A stretch of DNA of 45,504 nucleotides, from assembly GCA_964612555.1 (NCBI GenBank), contig CAZTBW010000013.1, positions 1 to 45,504 of the forward strand, in the 5' to 3' direction. Made by a program: the position numbers and the translations under genes. Below are positions 15,412 to 24,543 of this stretch, in pieces (position 1 is the first letter of the stretch; each line of letters starts with the position of its first letter). Origin of the DNA: DAOLCO01 sp964612555 (GTDB taxonomy: Bacteria; Bdellovibrionota_C; UBA2361; SZUA-149; DAOLCO01). The notes under the pieces were generated by a model. It ran no database searches and had not been told where the DNA came from. It saw only the letters and a program-made list of their open reading frames with translations.

Positions 15412-17877
15412 ATGAGTAGTCAGAGTTACAATCCGGTACCATTAATCGCGTTACGAGACATTATTATATTTCCGCAAATGGTAGTGCCACTTTTTATTGG
15501 TAGAGAGAAAAGTGTGCGTGCGCTTGAAGAGGCTGAGCGTCAGAAAAAACCGATCATGCTTGCTGCTCAACGTGAAGCAAAGACACACCATCCGAACCCT
15601 GAAGATATTTATCAGGTAGGTACGCTTGGTGATATCATGCAAATGATGAAACTCGCTGATGGGACTGTTAAAGTTCTTCTTGAAGGTAAGAGGCGAGCAA
15701 AGATTCAGAACTATCTTGAGACTGATGATTACTTTCTTGTAAACGTAGAAGAACTTCCTGAAAAGGCAGAAATTACTTCTGATCTTAAAGGGCTTATTCG
15801 TTCAGTAACTTCTGCTTTTGAATCCTACGTGAAGCTCGGAAAGAAAATCAGCCCTGAGATGATTCATCAGATCAATGCCATTGAAGATCCGTTCAGACTT
15901 GCTGATGCGATTATTGTTCATCTGATGAACATTAAGCTTGAGGACAAGCAGGAGATTCTGGAAGCTGACGACCCTACTCAAAGGCTTGAAAAAATTTATA
16001 CTCACATGAAGTCTGAAATTGAGATACTTCAGGTTGAGAAAAGAATCAGAACTCGTGTCAAAAAGCAGATGGAGAAGACTCAGAAGGAGTACTATCTTAA
16101 TGAACAGATGCGTGCCATTCAAAAAGAGCTTGGGGAAAAGGACGATTTTAGGAATGAGATTCAGGAGCTTGAAGATAAGCTGAAATCAAAAGAAATGCCT
16201 GAAGATGCTCGTGAGAAGACTGATAAAGAGATTCGTAAACTCAAAATGATGTCTCCCATGTCTGCGGAAGCTACTGTAGTAAGAAACTATGTTGACTGGA
16301 TGCTTTCACTTCCCTGGGGCGAATATTCTGAAGACAAGCTTGATCTGGAAGAAGCGGAAAAGATTCTCGATGATGATCATTATGGGCTTGGAAGAGTCAA
16401 GGACAGGATATTGGAACACCTTGCTGTCCATAAACTGGTAGGTAAGATCAGAGGTCCCATCCTGTGTCTTATTGGTCCTCCGGGGGTCGGTAAAACCAGT
16501 CTTGGGAAATCTATTGCACGATCTACCGGTAGAGAGTTTGTAAGGATTGCTCTTGGTGGGGTGAGAGATGAAGCCGAGATCAGAGGTCATAGAAGGACTT
16601 ATATCGGAGCATTACCGGGAAAACTTATTCAGTCGTTAAAAAAAGCCGGTAAAAGTAATCCCGTTTTTCTTCTTGATGAAATAGACAAAATGTCTGCTGA
16701 TTTTAGAGGAGACCCGGCTTCTGCGCTTCTTGAAGTACTTGACCCTGAGCAGAATAATACCTTTGCTGATCATTATCTTGATGTTGATTATGATCTTTCA
16801 AATGTTATGTTTATTACCACTGCCAACTATGAGCAGAACATTCCGCGACCATTACTGGACAGAATGGAGTTGATTCGGATTGCCGGATATACAGAACTTG
16901 AAAAGCTTCAAATCGCAAAGAAATATCTGGTGCCAAGAAGTTGTGAAAAGAATGGTTTAGCAACTGATAACGTAACCATCCCTGATGAAACAGTTCTTTC
17001 CATTATTCGGCACTACACCCGGGAAGCGGGGGTGCGGACTCTTGAGAGAACCATTGATGGTGTGTGCAGGAAAGTAGCGGTAGAGATAGTGAAGGGTGGT
17101 GAGAAAAAGAATGTGGAAGTTTTTGAAAGTAGTATTGAGCGCTATCTGGGGGTCAAGAAATTCAAGTATGGTAAGCTTGAATCGGTAAACCAGATCGGTA
17201 CTGTTACCGGGCTTGCCTGGACAGAGGTTGGGGGAGAGCTCCTTGTTATTGAAGTGGCAGTAGTGCCTGGTCGGGGGCGTTTGATAATTACGGGTAAGCT
17301 TGGGGATGTAATGCAGGAGTCTGCTCAGGCTGCCATGATGTATGTGAGGTCAAGAAGTTCATTTTTTGGTCTGCCAAAGGATTTTTACTTTAATGTAGAT
17401 ATTCACGTGCATGTTCCTGAAGGTGCGATTCCTAAGGATGGTCCTTCGGCGGGTGTTGCCATGGTTACTGCAATAACTTCTGCGCTTACCGGTGTTCCCG
17501 TTGACAGAAATATCGCCATGACCGGTGAAATCACCTTACGGGGAAGGGTGCTTCCAATTGGTGGGTTAAAAGAAAAAGTGCTTGCTGCTCATCGTGGTGG
17601 AATTACCAGGATTCTTATTCCGAAAGAGAATGAGAAGGATATAGAAGAAATCCCGACATCTGTAAGGAAAGGTCTTGAGATTATTACTGCCAGTGAAGCG
17701 GATGAAGTTCTGAGAGAGGCGCTTGTGATTGAAAATCATGAACACTTTCAAAAACTTTTTGAAGAAAAGAAGGAACGGCATGAGCGTTTATTCCCAAAAC
17801 GGGAAGGCGCAAAACCAAATGCACAAATTTCCCCTGGCTCAGAAGGTGATGTCTCAGAAGGTGTGGTAACTCACTGA
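15412..17877 (+). CDS. lon: Lon ATP-dependent protease
   Basis: 821 aa. It has the N-terminal LON substrate domain (PLIALRDIIIFPQMVVPLF), a coiled-coil region, an AAA+ domain with Walker A GPPGVGKT and Walker B FLLDEID, and the protease domain with the Ser-Lys dyad S679 (KDGPSAGVAM) and K722 (GGLKEKVLAAHR). These positions equal those of the E. coli enzyme. AAGGAAAA precedes the ATG by about 7 bases. The gap from clpX is 236 bases with no gene and no clear heat-shock promoter. The gene ends at a strong terminator. Confidence 0.97.
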   Translation: MSSQSYNPVPLIALRDIIIFPQMVVPLFIGREKSVRALEEAERQKKPIMLAAQREAKTHHPNPEDIYQVGTLGDIMQMMKLADGTVKVLLEGKRRAKIQNYLETDDYFLVNVEELPEKAEITSDLKGLIRSVTSAFESYVKLGKKISPEMIHQINAIEDPFRLADAIIVHLMNIKLEDKQEILEADDPTQRLEKIYTHMKSEIEILQVEKRIRTRVKKQMEKTQKEYYLNEQMRAIQKELGEKDDFRNEIQELEDKLKSKEMPEDAREKTDKEIRKLKMMSPMSAEATVVRNYVDWMLSLPWGEYSEDKLDLEEAEKILDDDHYGLGRVKDRILEHLAVHKLVGKIRGPILCLIGPPGVGKTSLGKSIARSTGREFVRIALGGVRDEAEIRGHRRTYIGALPGKLIQSLKKAGKSNPVFLLDEIDKMSADFRGDPASALLEVLDPEQNNTFADHYLDVDYDLSNVMFITTANYEQNIPRPLLDRMELIRIAGYTELEKLQIAKKYLVPRSCEKNGLATDNVTIPDETVLSIIRHYTREAGVRTLERTIDGVCRKVAVEIVKGGEKKNVEVFESSIERYLGVKKFKYGKLESVNQIGTVTGLAWTEVGGELLVIEVAVVPGRGRLIITGKLGDVMQESAQAAMMYVRSRSSFFGLPKDFYFNVDIHVHVPEGAIPKDGPSAGVAMVTAITSALTGVPVDRNIAMTGEITLRGRVLPIGGLKEKVLAAHRGGITRILIPKENEKDIEEIPTSVRKGLEIITASEADEVLREALVIENHEHFQKLFEEKKERHERLFPKREGAKPNAQISPGSEGDVSEGVVTH

Positions 17878-17890
17878 TTGATCTTCCAGG

Positions 17891-17927
17891 GGTAAGCTTC
17901 TCACTTTACCTATGTGAGAAGCTTACC
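17891..17927 (+). terminator. Strong intrinsic terminator after lon
   Basis: GGTAAGCTTCTCAC (17891-17904) pairs perfectly with GTGAGAAGCTTACC (17914-17927), a 14-bp stem with a 9-base loop, followed by CTTTAATTTT. It closes the tig-clpP-clpX-lon block. Confidence 0.85.
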
Positions 17928-18013
17928 CTTTAATTTTATCTCTATTCTTGAGAAAAATTAAGAACTATTATCTCTATCCAAAATGAAACCCTTAAATCCA
18001 TTACAATTTCTGT

Positions 18014-18034
18014 AGTTGACTGAGAGGGTCAACT
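18014..18034. other. 7-bp inverted repeat in the lon-tRNA gap
   Basis: AGTTGAC (18014-18020) and GTCAACT (18028-18034) flank a 7-base loop. It may be an operator or a weak structural element; no gene is seen between 17928 and 18207 other than tRNA-like fragments. Confidence 0.3.
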
Positions 18035-18068
18035 TATGTAATCTCCCTCGCTCAAATGCTGTTTTAAT

Positions 18069-18092
18069 GAGCGTTTAGCTCAGATGCAGTAG
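18069..18092 (+). pseudogene. Fragment of tRNA-Val 5' part (copy 1)
   Basis: GCGTTTAGCTCAG at 18071-18083 is identical to the start of the real tRNA-Val, and the continuation ATGCAGTAG resembles CTGGTAG. The similarity stops there, so only the acceptor 5' strand and part of the D arm remain. Confidence 0.55.
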
Positions 18093-18101
18093 TTATAACA
18101 T

Positions 18102-18170
18102 AGGGGCGTTTAGCTCAGCTGTAGTGTTAGATTTTCACCCTTTGGGTGAGGGGCACAGGCCTACAGTGTA
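18102..18170 (+). pseudogene. Degenerate tRNA-Val copy (copy 2)
   Basis: The first 23 bases (18102-18124) match the tRNA-Val 5' end including flanking AGG, lacking one G in the D loop. The middle is replaced by a TCACCC/GGGTGA hairpin. GGGGCACAGG-CCTACAG near 18149-18166 resembles the T arm region of the real gene (GGGGTCACAGG ... CTGTAG). It cannot fold into a complete cloverleaf. Confidence 0.55.
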
Positions 18171-18207
18171 TTTTTTGTAAGTCTTGTGCTCACGTAGGTT
18201 TATTTAG

Positions 18208-18283
18208 GGGCGTTTAGCTCAGCTGGTAGAGCACAAGCCTTACAAGCTTGGGGTCACAGGTTCGATCCCTGTAGCGCCCACCA
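18208..18283 (+). tRNA. tRNA-Val (anticodon UAC)
   Basis: Acceptor GGGCGTT (18208-18214) pairs with AGCGCCC ending at 18279, followed by discriminator A and an encoded CCA at 18281-18283. The anticodon stem CAAGC/GCTTG encloses TAC at 18241-18243. The D arm TAGCTCAGCTGGTAGAGC and T arm ACAGGTTCGATCCCTGT are canonical. Confidence 0.95.
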
Positions 18284-18306
18284 ATTTTTTGCTTCGCAAA
18301 AAATTG
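18283..18306 (+). terminator. Inverted repeat directly after tRNA-Val
   Basis: AATTTTTTGC and GCAAAAAATT-like arms flank a TTC loop immediately 3' of the CCA. It could terminate or help 3' processing. It is followed by an element (GAAGCACCG at 18318, GGGCAAGAC at 18339) shared with other intergenic regions. Confidence 0.45.
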
Positions 18307-18436
18307 CCCTGAGTAAGAAGCACCGCTTCGCATCGAAGGGCAAGACGCGTTGAGTAGTGATATATTTTATCACTCCTGTTTTTCTTAAAGGGTTTAAAAA
18401 AGTTTTTAGTGACACTGTGTTTCAAAAACACTTTGC

Positions 18437-18513
<77 letters not shown>

Positions 18514-18553
18514 TTCTTTTCAGGTCTATACCGGAGACATAGCTAAAGCCTTA

Positions 18554-18582
18554 TTGACTCCCTAAATTGAGGGGAGTATATT
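18554..18582 (+). promoter_or_regulatory. Sigma70-type promoter of the dab operon with an internal dyad
   Basis: TTGACT (18554-18559) and TATATT (18577-18582) are separated by 17 bases. ACTCCC (18557-18562) and GGGAGT (18572-18577) form an inverted repeat that overlaps both boxes, so a repressor bound there would block polymerase. The dabA start is about 95 bases downstream. Confidence 0.6.
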
Positions 18583-18676
18583 TTCAAAAAGACGAGGCCA
18601 GCCGAGCCATAAGTAGACTCGACATCGACCTGTTTGAGTTTAATTATCGCTATGCGCAGGAGCTTTGTATCTCTTT

Positions 18677-21600
18677 ATGGAGAAAATTTCTTCGTCAACC
18701 TCAAAAGAGGTGGACATTGATGAGCAAATGCTGCTTGAGGATATCATCAATGTGGTATCTCATTTACTCCCTTCCCAGGGACCGATACAGAGTTTCGTAC
18801 ATCATAATACTTTGCATCATTTTGAAGAATATAACTTTTTCGATGGAGTAGAAAAAGCAGCAAGTATATACTCTGCTCGTCCTTATTTAAGTGAGCAGAG
18901 ATATCAGGAAGAGTACCAAAGGGGCAGAATCGCTCAATCCGACCTTAATCGTGCACTCAAAGAAAGTAATCTGGATGGTACTCCCTGGATGTTTTCTTAT
19001 TCAAAGAGAAAATTATACCGTTCTCTGATGTTAGCAGCACCTGTGAGTAGTAACTCAGAAACACTTAGATGGCGTCTATTAGAAGATGGGCAGCTTGAAA
19101 AATTCCATGAAACCGTACATCAGGAAAAAAGAAACAAATTTTTAAATCAAGATAAAGAGAATTTTTCTAAAGCTTTGATCGAAGAAATCAATTCTAAAAT
19201 TTCTAAGATTGCAAAATGGGGTGGGTATGTACCTACCATCTGGTTGGAGCGAATAAACAAAGAAGTTTTTGAGAAGAAGATAAGTGAGTGGATGGAAAAA
19301 GATTCGTTGATATTACTGTGGTTGGCTTCCGCCTTACTTGCATTGGAATTTTCCCCTTCGTTTTTTGAGCATAATATAGAATATTCTTCGCAGCCACCCT
19401 CTCATATTGAAACTTTGGTTACCCCATACGTAGTGAAATTTACGGCAGCATTTCTTGATGTTGGTTTGGCTCATCTTCATGTTTCAAATCGCTCAAAAGG
19501 ACTGCTTTTTTCTTTTTTGGAGCACATGAAACGTGCTTCTTTATTACGCCCTCGATGGTTACGTCATGATTTTTCTCAATATGAAGGAAGAGAAAGTAAG
19601 GAAATTATTGGGATGATACTGCGTGATTGGCAGGTTCCGGTGGGGGATTGGCAATCTTTTCTTTTGAGAAAAGCCCTTTTGTTGAAAGGATGGGCGGGCA
19701 TGATTGTTCAAGCTAAAAAGAATATATCTGAGTTTGATGTTTGTGCAGATCTCTCCGATTTTTTATGCATCCGCTTATTGCTTGAGCATGCTGCAAAGCA
19801 GCATCGACAGGAGTTACCAGAGCAACATGGAGTTGATTCTTCTTTGTTCAGCGGTGATGTTTCATTTGATTATCATGCGTATCCTGAACATGCGTATCAT
19901 TTATTTTTAACATTTCAGTTTTGGGGGGTCTCTGGAGTACAATTGTTACTTCAATCACTTGAGGAGCGAGCGATGCTTGTTGAAGAGATTATGCGATTTC
20001 CTAAAATTTCCAGATTAAGAACCTGGCATAAAGCGTATGAATGGAATCTTTATTCCAGAGCTGCTGCTGCAATCATTTCTCATAATGAAAATATTCATCA
20101 TCAGGCGAAACAGGCAAAATGTCAGATACTTTGTTGTCTTGATGACAGGGAGGAATCTTTTCGTCGACACATTGAAGAGATGAATGAGGAGTATGAAACC
20201 TTTGGTACCGCTGGTTTTTTTGGAGTTGATGCAGAGTTTCATAGTCTTTATGAACGTCCTGCTGCATTTTGTCCGGCGAATGTATTGCCGACACACCGGG
20301 TGCATGTACGTCCCAAACCAGGGCGAGAACAACATTTTTCTGGCGTAAAGTGGATAAAAAAAGTCCGATCTGAAATAGAAGTAATGATGGAAGCAGAGTC
20401 CCGTTCTTTGGTTAAAGGATGGTTTTTGGCATCGGCTGGTGTATTAGCACTGATTCCGCTTTCTTTTTCCACTCTTTCTCCCGGGCTTAGTTATAAAATA
20501 AAGAAGTATTTGAAACATTTTTTATTGACATCGAATGATGAAGGAGTCCTTGTATATGCCAGTGAAAATTCAGATACGGATACTGAACATTATACATTAG
20601 AGGAAATGATATACCGGGTTAAAACCCTGCTTCTTACTTCCGGTATGGTGAAAGAAATTGCCCCACTCGTAATAATTATGGGGCACGGTTCTTTCAGTTC
20701 TAATAATCCATATCGTTCCGCTTACGATTGCGGTGCCTGTGGTGGTCGTCCGGCTCGTCTTAATCCACGAGTGTTTTCTCTTATGGCAAACCGGAAAGAC
20801 GTACGGGAAGGTATAAAAAAAGAAGGAATCAATATTTCTGATACTACTCATTTTGTCGCTGCATACCATAATACTTGCACTGATGAAGTGGAGTATTTTG
20901 ATGTAGATTTACTTCCTGATACTCATCAAAAATTATTTGAAAAGTTACGTAAAGATATTGAAGTAGCTCGTGCGCGAAATGCCCTGGAGCGGTGTCGCAG
21001 GTTTGATGAAGTGGTATTACATGATGCCAGGGAAGCACTTGCTCATGCAGAGTCTCGTGCATATCATATTGCTCAACCTCGTCCGGAGTATGGACATGCC
21101 ACAAATGCTTTTTGTGTTATAGGACGGCGACAATTTACACGGGATCTTTTTCTTGATCGACGTGCGTTTCTTGTATCTTACGATAAAACCGTTGATCTCG
21201 ATTCTTCAGCACTCAGTAATCTTCTTCGTGCGGTTATACCCGTATGCATGGGAATAAACCTCGAATATTTCTTTTCCTCAATAGACAATCAACAATATGG
21301 AGCTGGTACTAAATTGCCTCATAATGTGGTCTCTTTATTGGGATTAATGAGCGGTTATTGCAGTGATCTTCGTACGGGTCTTCCTTCCCAAATGGTAGAA
21401 ATTCATGAACCAGTACGGCTTATGACTGTTATAGAGGCAGAACCTGCAACACTAAAAGAAATAATTATTAATGAAAGTAGTATTAGGAAAGCAGTAGAGA
21501 ATCAATGGATAGTATTGTTTTCCTATTCAGCAGAGACGAATGCTTTGTATTATCTTACGGAAAAAGGTGAATTTCAACTATTTGATGAAATGAACATAGG

Positions 21601-21679
21601 AATTTCTGGCACGTCCTCATCACTTGATTGGGCGGCAGGTCGTGATGGACACTTGGAGTTTGTACAAATTCGCCGATAA
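18677..21679 (+). CDS. dabA: DabA-type inorganic carbon uptake subunit (DUF2309)
   Basis: 1000 aa from ATG 18677; a TTG at 18665 in the same frame would add four residues (AGGAG at 18658-18662 is too near the TTG and rather far from the ATG, so the start is uncertain). The N-terminal SFVHHNTLHHFEEYNF matches the DUF2309 family. The beta-carbonic-anhydrase-like zinc site is present: C487 and D489 in CCLDDREES, H670 in MGHGS and C685 in YDCGACGGRPARLNP, with the H-to-C spacing of 15 found in the characterised protein. DabA with DabB converts CO2 to bicarbonate vectorially, driven by the cation gradient, at the inner membrane. First gene of a three-gene operon, directly after tRNA-Asp. Confidence 0.88.
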   Translation: MEKISSSTSKEVDIDEQMLLEDIINVVSHLLPSQGPIQSFVHHNTLHHFEEYNFFDGVEKAASIYSARPYLSEQRYQEEYQRGRIAQSDLNRALKESNLDGTPWMFSYSKRKLYRSLMLAAPVSSNSETLRWRLLEDGQLEKFHETVHQEKRNKFLNQDKENFSKALIEEINSKISKIAKWGGYVPTIWLERINKEVFEKKISEWMEKDSLILLWLASALLALEFSPSFFEHNIEYSSQPPSHIETLVTPYVVKFTAAFLDVGLAHLHVSNRSKGLLFSFLEHMKRASLLRPRWLRHDFSQYEGRESKEIIGMILRDWQVPVGDWQSFLLRKALLLKGWAGMIVQAKKNISEFDVCADLSDFLCIRLLLEHAAKQHRQELPEQHGVDSSLFSGDVSFDYHAYPEHAYHLFLTFQFWGVSGVQLLLQSLEERAMLVEEIMRFPKISRLRTWHKAYEWNLYSRAAAAIISHNENIHHQAKQAKCQILCCLDDREESFRRHIEEMNEEYETFGTAGFFGVDAEFHSLYERPAAFCPANVLPTHRVHVRPKPGREQHFSGVKWIKKVRSEIEVMMEAESRSLVKGWFLASAGVLALIPLSFSTLSPGLSYKIKKYLKHFLLTSNDEGVLVYASENSDTDTEHYTLEEMIYRVKTLLLTSGMVKEIAPLVIIMGHGSFSSNNPYRSAYDCGACGGRPARLNPRVFSLMANRKDVREGIKKEGINISDTTHFVAAYHNTCTDEVEYFDVDLLPDTHQKLFEKLRKDIEVARARNALERCRRFDEVVLHDAREALAHAESRAYHIAQPRPEYGHATNAFCVIGRRQFTRDLFLDRRAFLVSYDKTVDLDSSALSNLLRAVIPVCMGINLEYFFSSIDNQQYGAGTKLPHNVVSLLGLMSGYCSDLRTGLPSQMVEIHEPVRLMTVIEAEPATLKEIIINESSIRKAVENQWIVLFSYSAETNALYYLTEKGEFQLFDEMNIGISGTSSSLDWAAGRDGHLEFVQIRR

Positions 21680-21717
21680 TTACGTATGTGAGATTTTATT
21701 TCTGGAGAGTATTAAAA

Positions 21718-23070
21718 ATGGATTGGCATATAATCGGGTCTTTGGTTTTTTTAGCTCCTTTTGTTTCACTTATTTTTCTTTCGATACTTGCTATTTCTCC
21801 TATGAAAAAGAATGAAGCAATAGTGAAACGAACAGTGGTGTACGGTCAGGTTATATGTTTGTTTTCAACTATATATATGGCGATGGTATTTTTGCGTCAA
21901 AGTCTGCTGTCAGATTCTGTGGTTCCTGTTCAGGTCATTCATTGGCATATGTTTTCTCTTGGAAACCACAAGGTAAATTTCGCTTTGATGCTTGACAGTC
22001 TTTCTATCTGGTTTGTGATAATGGCAAGCATTTTATCAAATGTTGTTGGCGTTTTTTCAGAGAATTATCTTCATAGTGATGAAGGTTTTTTCAGGTTTTT
22101 CTTTTTAATAACACTCTTTTTTAATGGCATTCTCATTCTTTTTATGGGGGCTGATTTTCAAGTAACCTTTATTGGCTGGGAGATAGTCGGTTTAACATCT
22201 GCACTTCTTATTTCATTTTTCAATGTGAGACGTGAAACCGTTGATAATGCACTACATGCATTTTGGGCGTATAGAATAAGTGATATAGGACTACTCACTA
22301 CATCTATTCTCCTTTCGTCTTTATTGCCTCACTATATGTTTGGAATTTCGGAAATAAAGAAAGTACTACCAGAACAATTTATGATTCTTGTTCCCCTGTT
22401 GCTGCTCTTTTCAGCTATGGGAAAGTCGGCTCAATATCCTTTTTCTTCATGGCTTCCAAAGGCGATGGAAGGTCCAACTTCTTCAAGCGCTATCTTTTAC
22501 GGAGGTCTTTCCATTCATGCAGGTGTATATTTGTTATTGAGGTTGTGCATGGAATTTGAAGTTCCATTTATAGCGAAAATGGCATTCTGTTTGTTGGGTG
22601 CAATTTCTGCCGTATATGGTGCTCTCCTCACACAAATTCAAAGTGATATAAAGAGTGCGCTTGCCTATGCCTCCTTGTCTCAGGTAGGGGTCATGTTTAT
22701 TGAGATCGGACTGGGGTTTTACCACCTCGCTATTTTCCATTGTTTGGGACATGCGTTTTTAAGGACATATCAGATATTGAAATCTGCTTCTATAATCCAT
22801 GAATTTATTGATTTTAGTGACTCTCATCGTGGTGGTGCTCCGATAACCATGCAATATCAGCCAACTGCAAGTATTTTCCGGGTTCTGTTTCCAAAGAGAA
22901 TCAAAGATAAAATATTCAGCATGGCATTTGACCTCGCATTGAAAGATACATGGGGACCGAGCAATTTGATTCTTCTGCTGGAGCGTCTTTCATACAAGTT
23001 TTCGAAAACTGAAGAACGATGGTTAAGATTTATTTCAAATGAAAAAGTTGAGGAAACAGAGGTTTTTTAA
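21718..23070 (+). CDS. dabB: DabB-type antiporter-like membrane subunit (NuoL/MrpA-like)
   Basis: 450 aa from ATG 21718, chosen because CTGGAGAG lies about 10 bases before it; an in-frame GTG at 21688 would add ten residues. About 12 hydrophobic segments. GWEIVGLTSALLISFF carries the conserved Glu, and SWLPKAMEGPTSSSAIFYGG matches the H+-translocating NuoL core (usually W-L-P-x-A-M-x-G-P-T). It is the membrane partner that energises DabA. It begins 38 bases after dabA. Confidence 0.85.
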   Translation: MDWHIIGSLVFLAPFVSLIFLSILAISPMKKNEAIVKRTVVYGQVICLFSTIYMAMVFLRQSLLSDSVVPVQVIHWHMFSLGNHKVNFALMLDSLSIWFVIMASILSNVVGVFSENYLHSDEGFFRFFFLITLFFNGILILFMGADFQVTFIGWEIVGLTSALLISFFNVRRETVDNALHAFWAYRISDIGLLTTSILLSSLLPHYMFGISEIKKVLPEQFMILVPLLLLFSAMGKSAQYPFSSWLPKAMEGPTSSSAIFYGGLSIHAGVYLLLRLCMEFEVPFIAKMAFCLLGAISAVYGALLTQIQSDIKSALAYASLSQVGVMFIEIGLGFYHLAIFHCLGHAFLRTYQILKSASIIHEFIDFSDSHRGGAPITMQYQPTASIFRVLFPKRIKDKIFSMAFDLALKDTWGPSNLILLLERLSYKFSKTEERWLRFISNEKVEETEVF

Positions 23071-23073
23071 CTT

Positions 23074-24465
23074 ATGAATACTGCATCGTTATTTCCAATA
23101 CTGTTGAGTTTATGTGCCGCAATTTTTGAATTTTTCATGGAGAAAAAAGAAGAAGATGGAGAAATACTTTTTCGACGATCTTTGGCGATTTTTGTTTCTT
23201 TGGCGCATATTATTTTTTTCCTTCTCACTTTGTTTGCTTTTCCTGAAGTTCTTTCCATAGATGAAGAACTGCAAATGTCCTTGTCTTTCAGTGAATTTCC
23301 ACCTCTACATTCTTATGGGTTAAGCCATTGGGGGCTTCTATTCTGTTTGCTTCAGTCGTTTGTTTTGTGTGCTGGTTCTCTTTTAAGTCCCAGATACCCA
23401 TCTGTTCGGGTGAGAATGAGTCATGTGTACTGTATTCATTCGTTGTTATTGCTGCTTGGGATGACCTTGGATGTGAGAATATTTCTTTTTATTGCAATTA
23501 TACTATATCTGATGCTGATGGAATCTTTTGATTACCACAGAAAAAAAATATCTGAGGACTCAAAAAAAGTATTACGAGGAAGGGTGTTTAAGCTTTATCA
23601 TGGGCTTACGGTGCTCGGTTTGTGTATCGCCTTTCTGGATACTTTTATTTCCACTGATCCGAGCGCAGTTGGAATTTTTGCAATTTCCTTGAGCGCTTTT
23701 GTTGCTTTGGGAATTTTCCCATTCCATAGTTGGGTAGTTCCTTTTCTTGGTGCTCCACGAAATACTATTTTTCTTCCTTTATTCGTAGTCGAGGGGGGTA
23801 TTTTGATTTTTTTTCGTCTTTATATTCCCGTACTTCAAAAAATACCGGCACTATTTTTTGTGGGATTGGTGTGTGGAGTAATTGGGCTTCTTTATTCTGC
23901 AATATCTTTTTTTAGAGAGATACGCCTAAAACGTATTCCCGGTTATCTGTATCTAAGTCATGTATGCTTAATGGTTATTGGTGTTAATGGTTTGGGTGTT
24001 GGGGGGCAATTGGTTTCCTTGGTTGATAGTTTGAATCTTATAGTTGCTTTATGTGGTCTTGTTGCTGTTTGTTCATTGCTCACTGCACGTCTTGGAGTGA
24101 AAGGAGTTCTTTTTCCTACGGGTCTCGCATCTTCTTTTCCTGAACTTGCGGTATGTTACCTCATTTGTACTCTTTCTTTAGTGGGATTTCCCGGAACAAT
24201 TGGTTTTATACAGGAAGAGATTATGTTGGGTGTTGGTGTTAATACGCATATAGTTTTTGTGATTATCATCACCACAGCTCTTACTCTTAATGGTTTTTCA
24301 TGTTTTAGATTGTTTGCAAGGGTTTTTTATGGACCTCGTTTGGAAAGCATAGATAAAAGCATGGCTCTTGCAGGTAGAGAACGTGCGGTTCTCTGGTTTC
24401 TTATTTTTTTACTCCTGGTAAATGGTTTTGCGCCAAAAGTACTTCTTAGTTTTCTAGTTGGGTAA
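23074..24465 (+). CDS. Second antiporter-like membrane subunit in the dab operon
   Basis: 463 aa, starting 3 bases after the dabB stop, so translationally close. About 12-13 hydrophobic segments. FPFHSWVVPFLGAPRNTIFLPLFVVEGGILIFFRLY corresponds, in two parts, to the proton_antipo_M core of NuoL/NuoN proteins, but the MEGPT motif is replaced by LGAPR. A Glu lies in LMLMESF on an earlier helix. It is clearly diverged from DabB. I infer a second proton or cation-conducting subunit of the same complex. A NuoN/MrpD-like stray is the alternative, but no other complex I gene is near. Confidence 0.65.
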   Translation: MNTASLFPILLSLCAAIFEFFMEKKEEDGEILFRRSLAIFVSLAHIIFFLLTLFAFPEVLSIDEELQMSLSFSEFPPLHSYGLSHWGLLFCLLQSFVLCAGSLLSPRYPSVRVRMSHVYCIHSLLLLLGMTLDVRIFLFIAIILYLMLMESFDYHRKKISEDSKKVLRGRVFKLYHGLTVLGLCIAFLDTFISTDPSAVGIFAISLSAFVALGIFPFHSWVVPFLGAPRNTIFLPLFVVEGGILIFFRLYIPVLQKIPALFFVGLVCGVIGLLYSAISFFREIRLKRIPGYLYLSHVCLMVIGVNGLGVGGQLVSLVDSLNLIVALCGLVAVCSLLTARLGVKGVLFPTGLASSFPELAVCYLICTLSLVGFPGTIGFIQEEIMLGVGVNTHIVFVIIITTALTLNGFSCFRLFARVFYGPRLESIDKSMALAGRERAVLWFLIFLLLVNGFAPKVLLSFLVG

Positions 24466-24543
24466 CGTCAGTAATGAAATTGGCAGTGTTATAGCTTAAA
24501 ACTGTATAGTCCGTATTGTTTTTATCTGTTTTTAATATAAATT

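Noticed and set aside
18567..18851. 94-codon frame ahead of dabA
   Set aside because: It starts with TTG inside the promoter spacer and overlaps dabA in another frame; no family resemblance.
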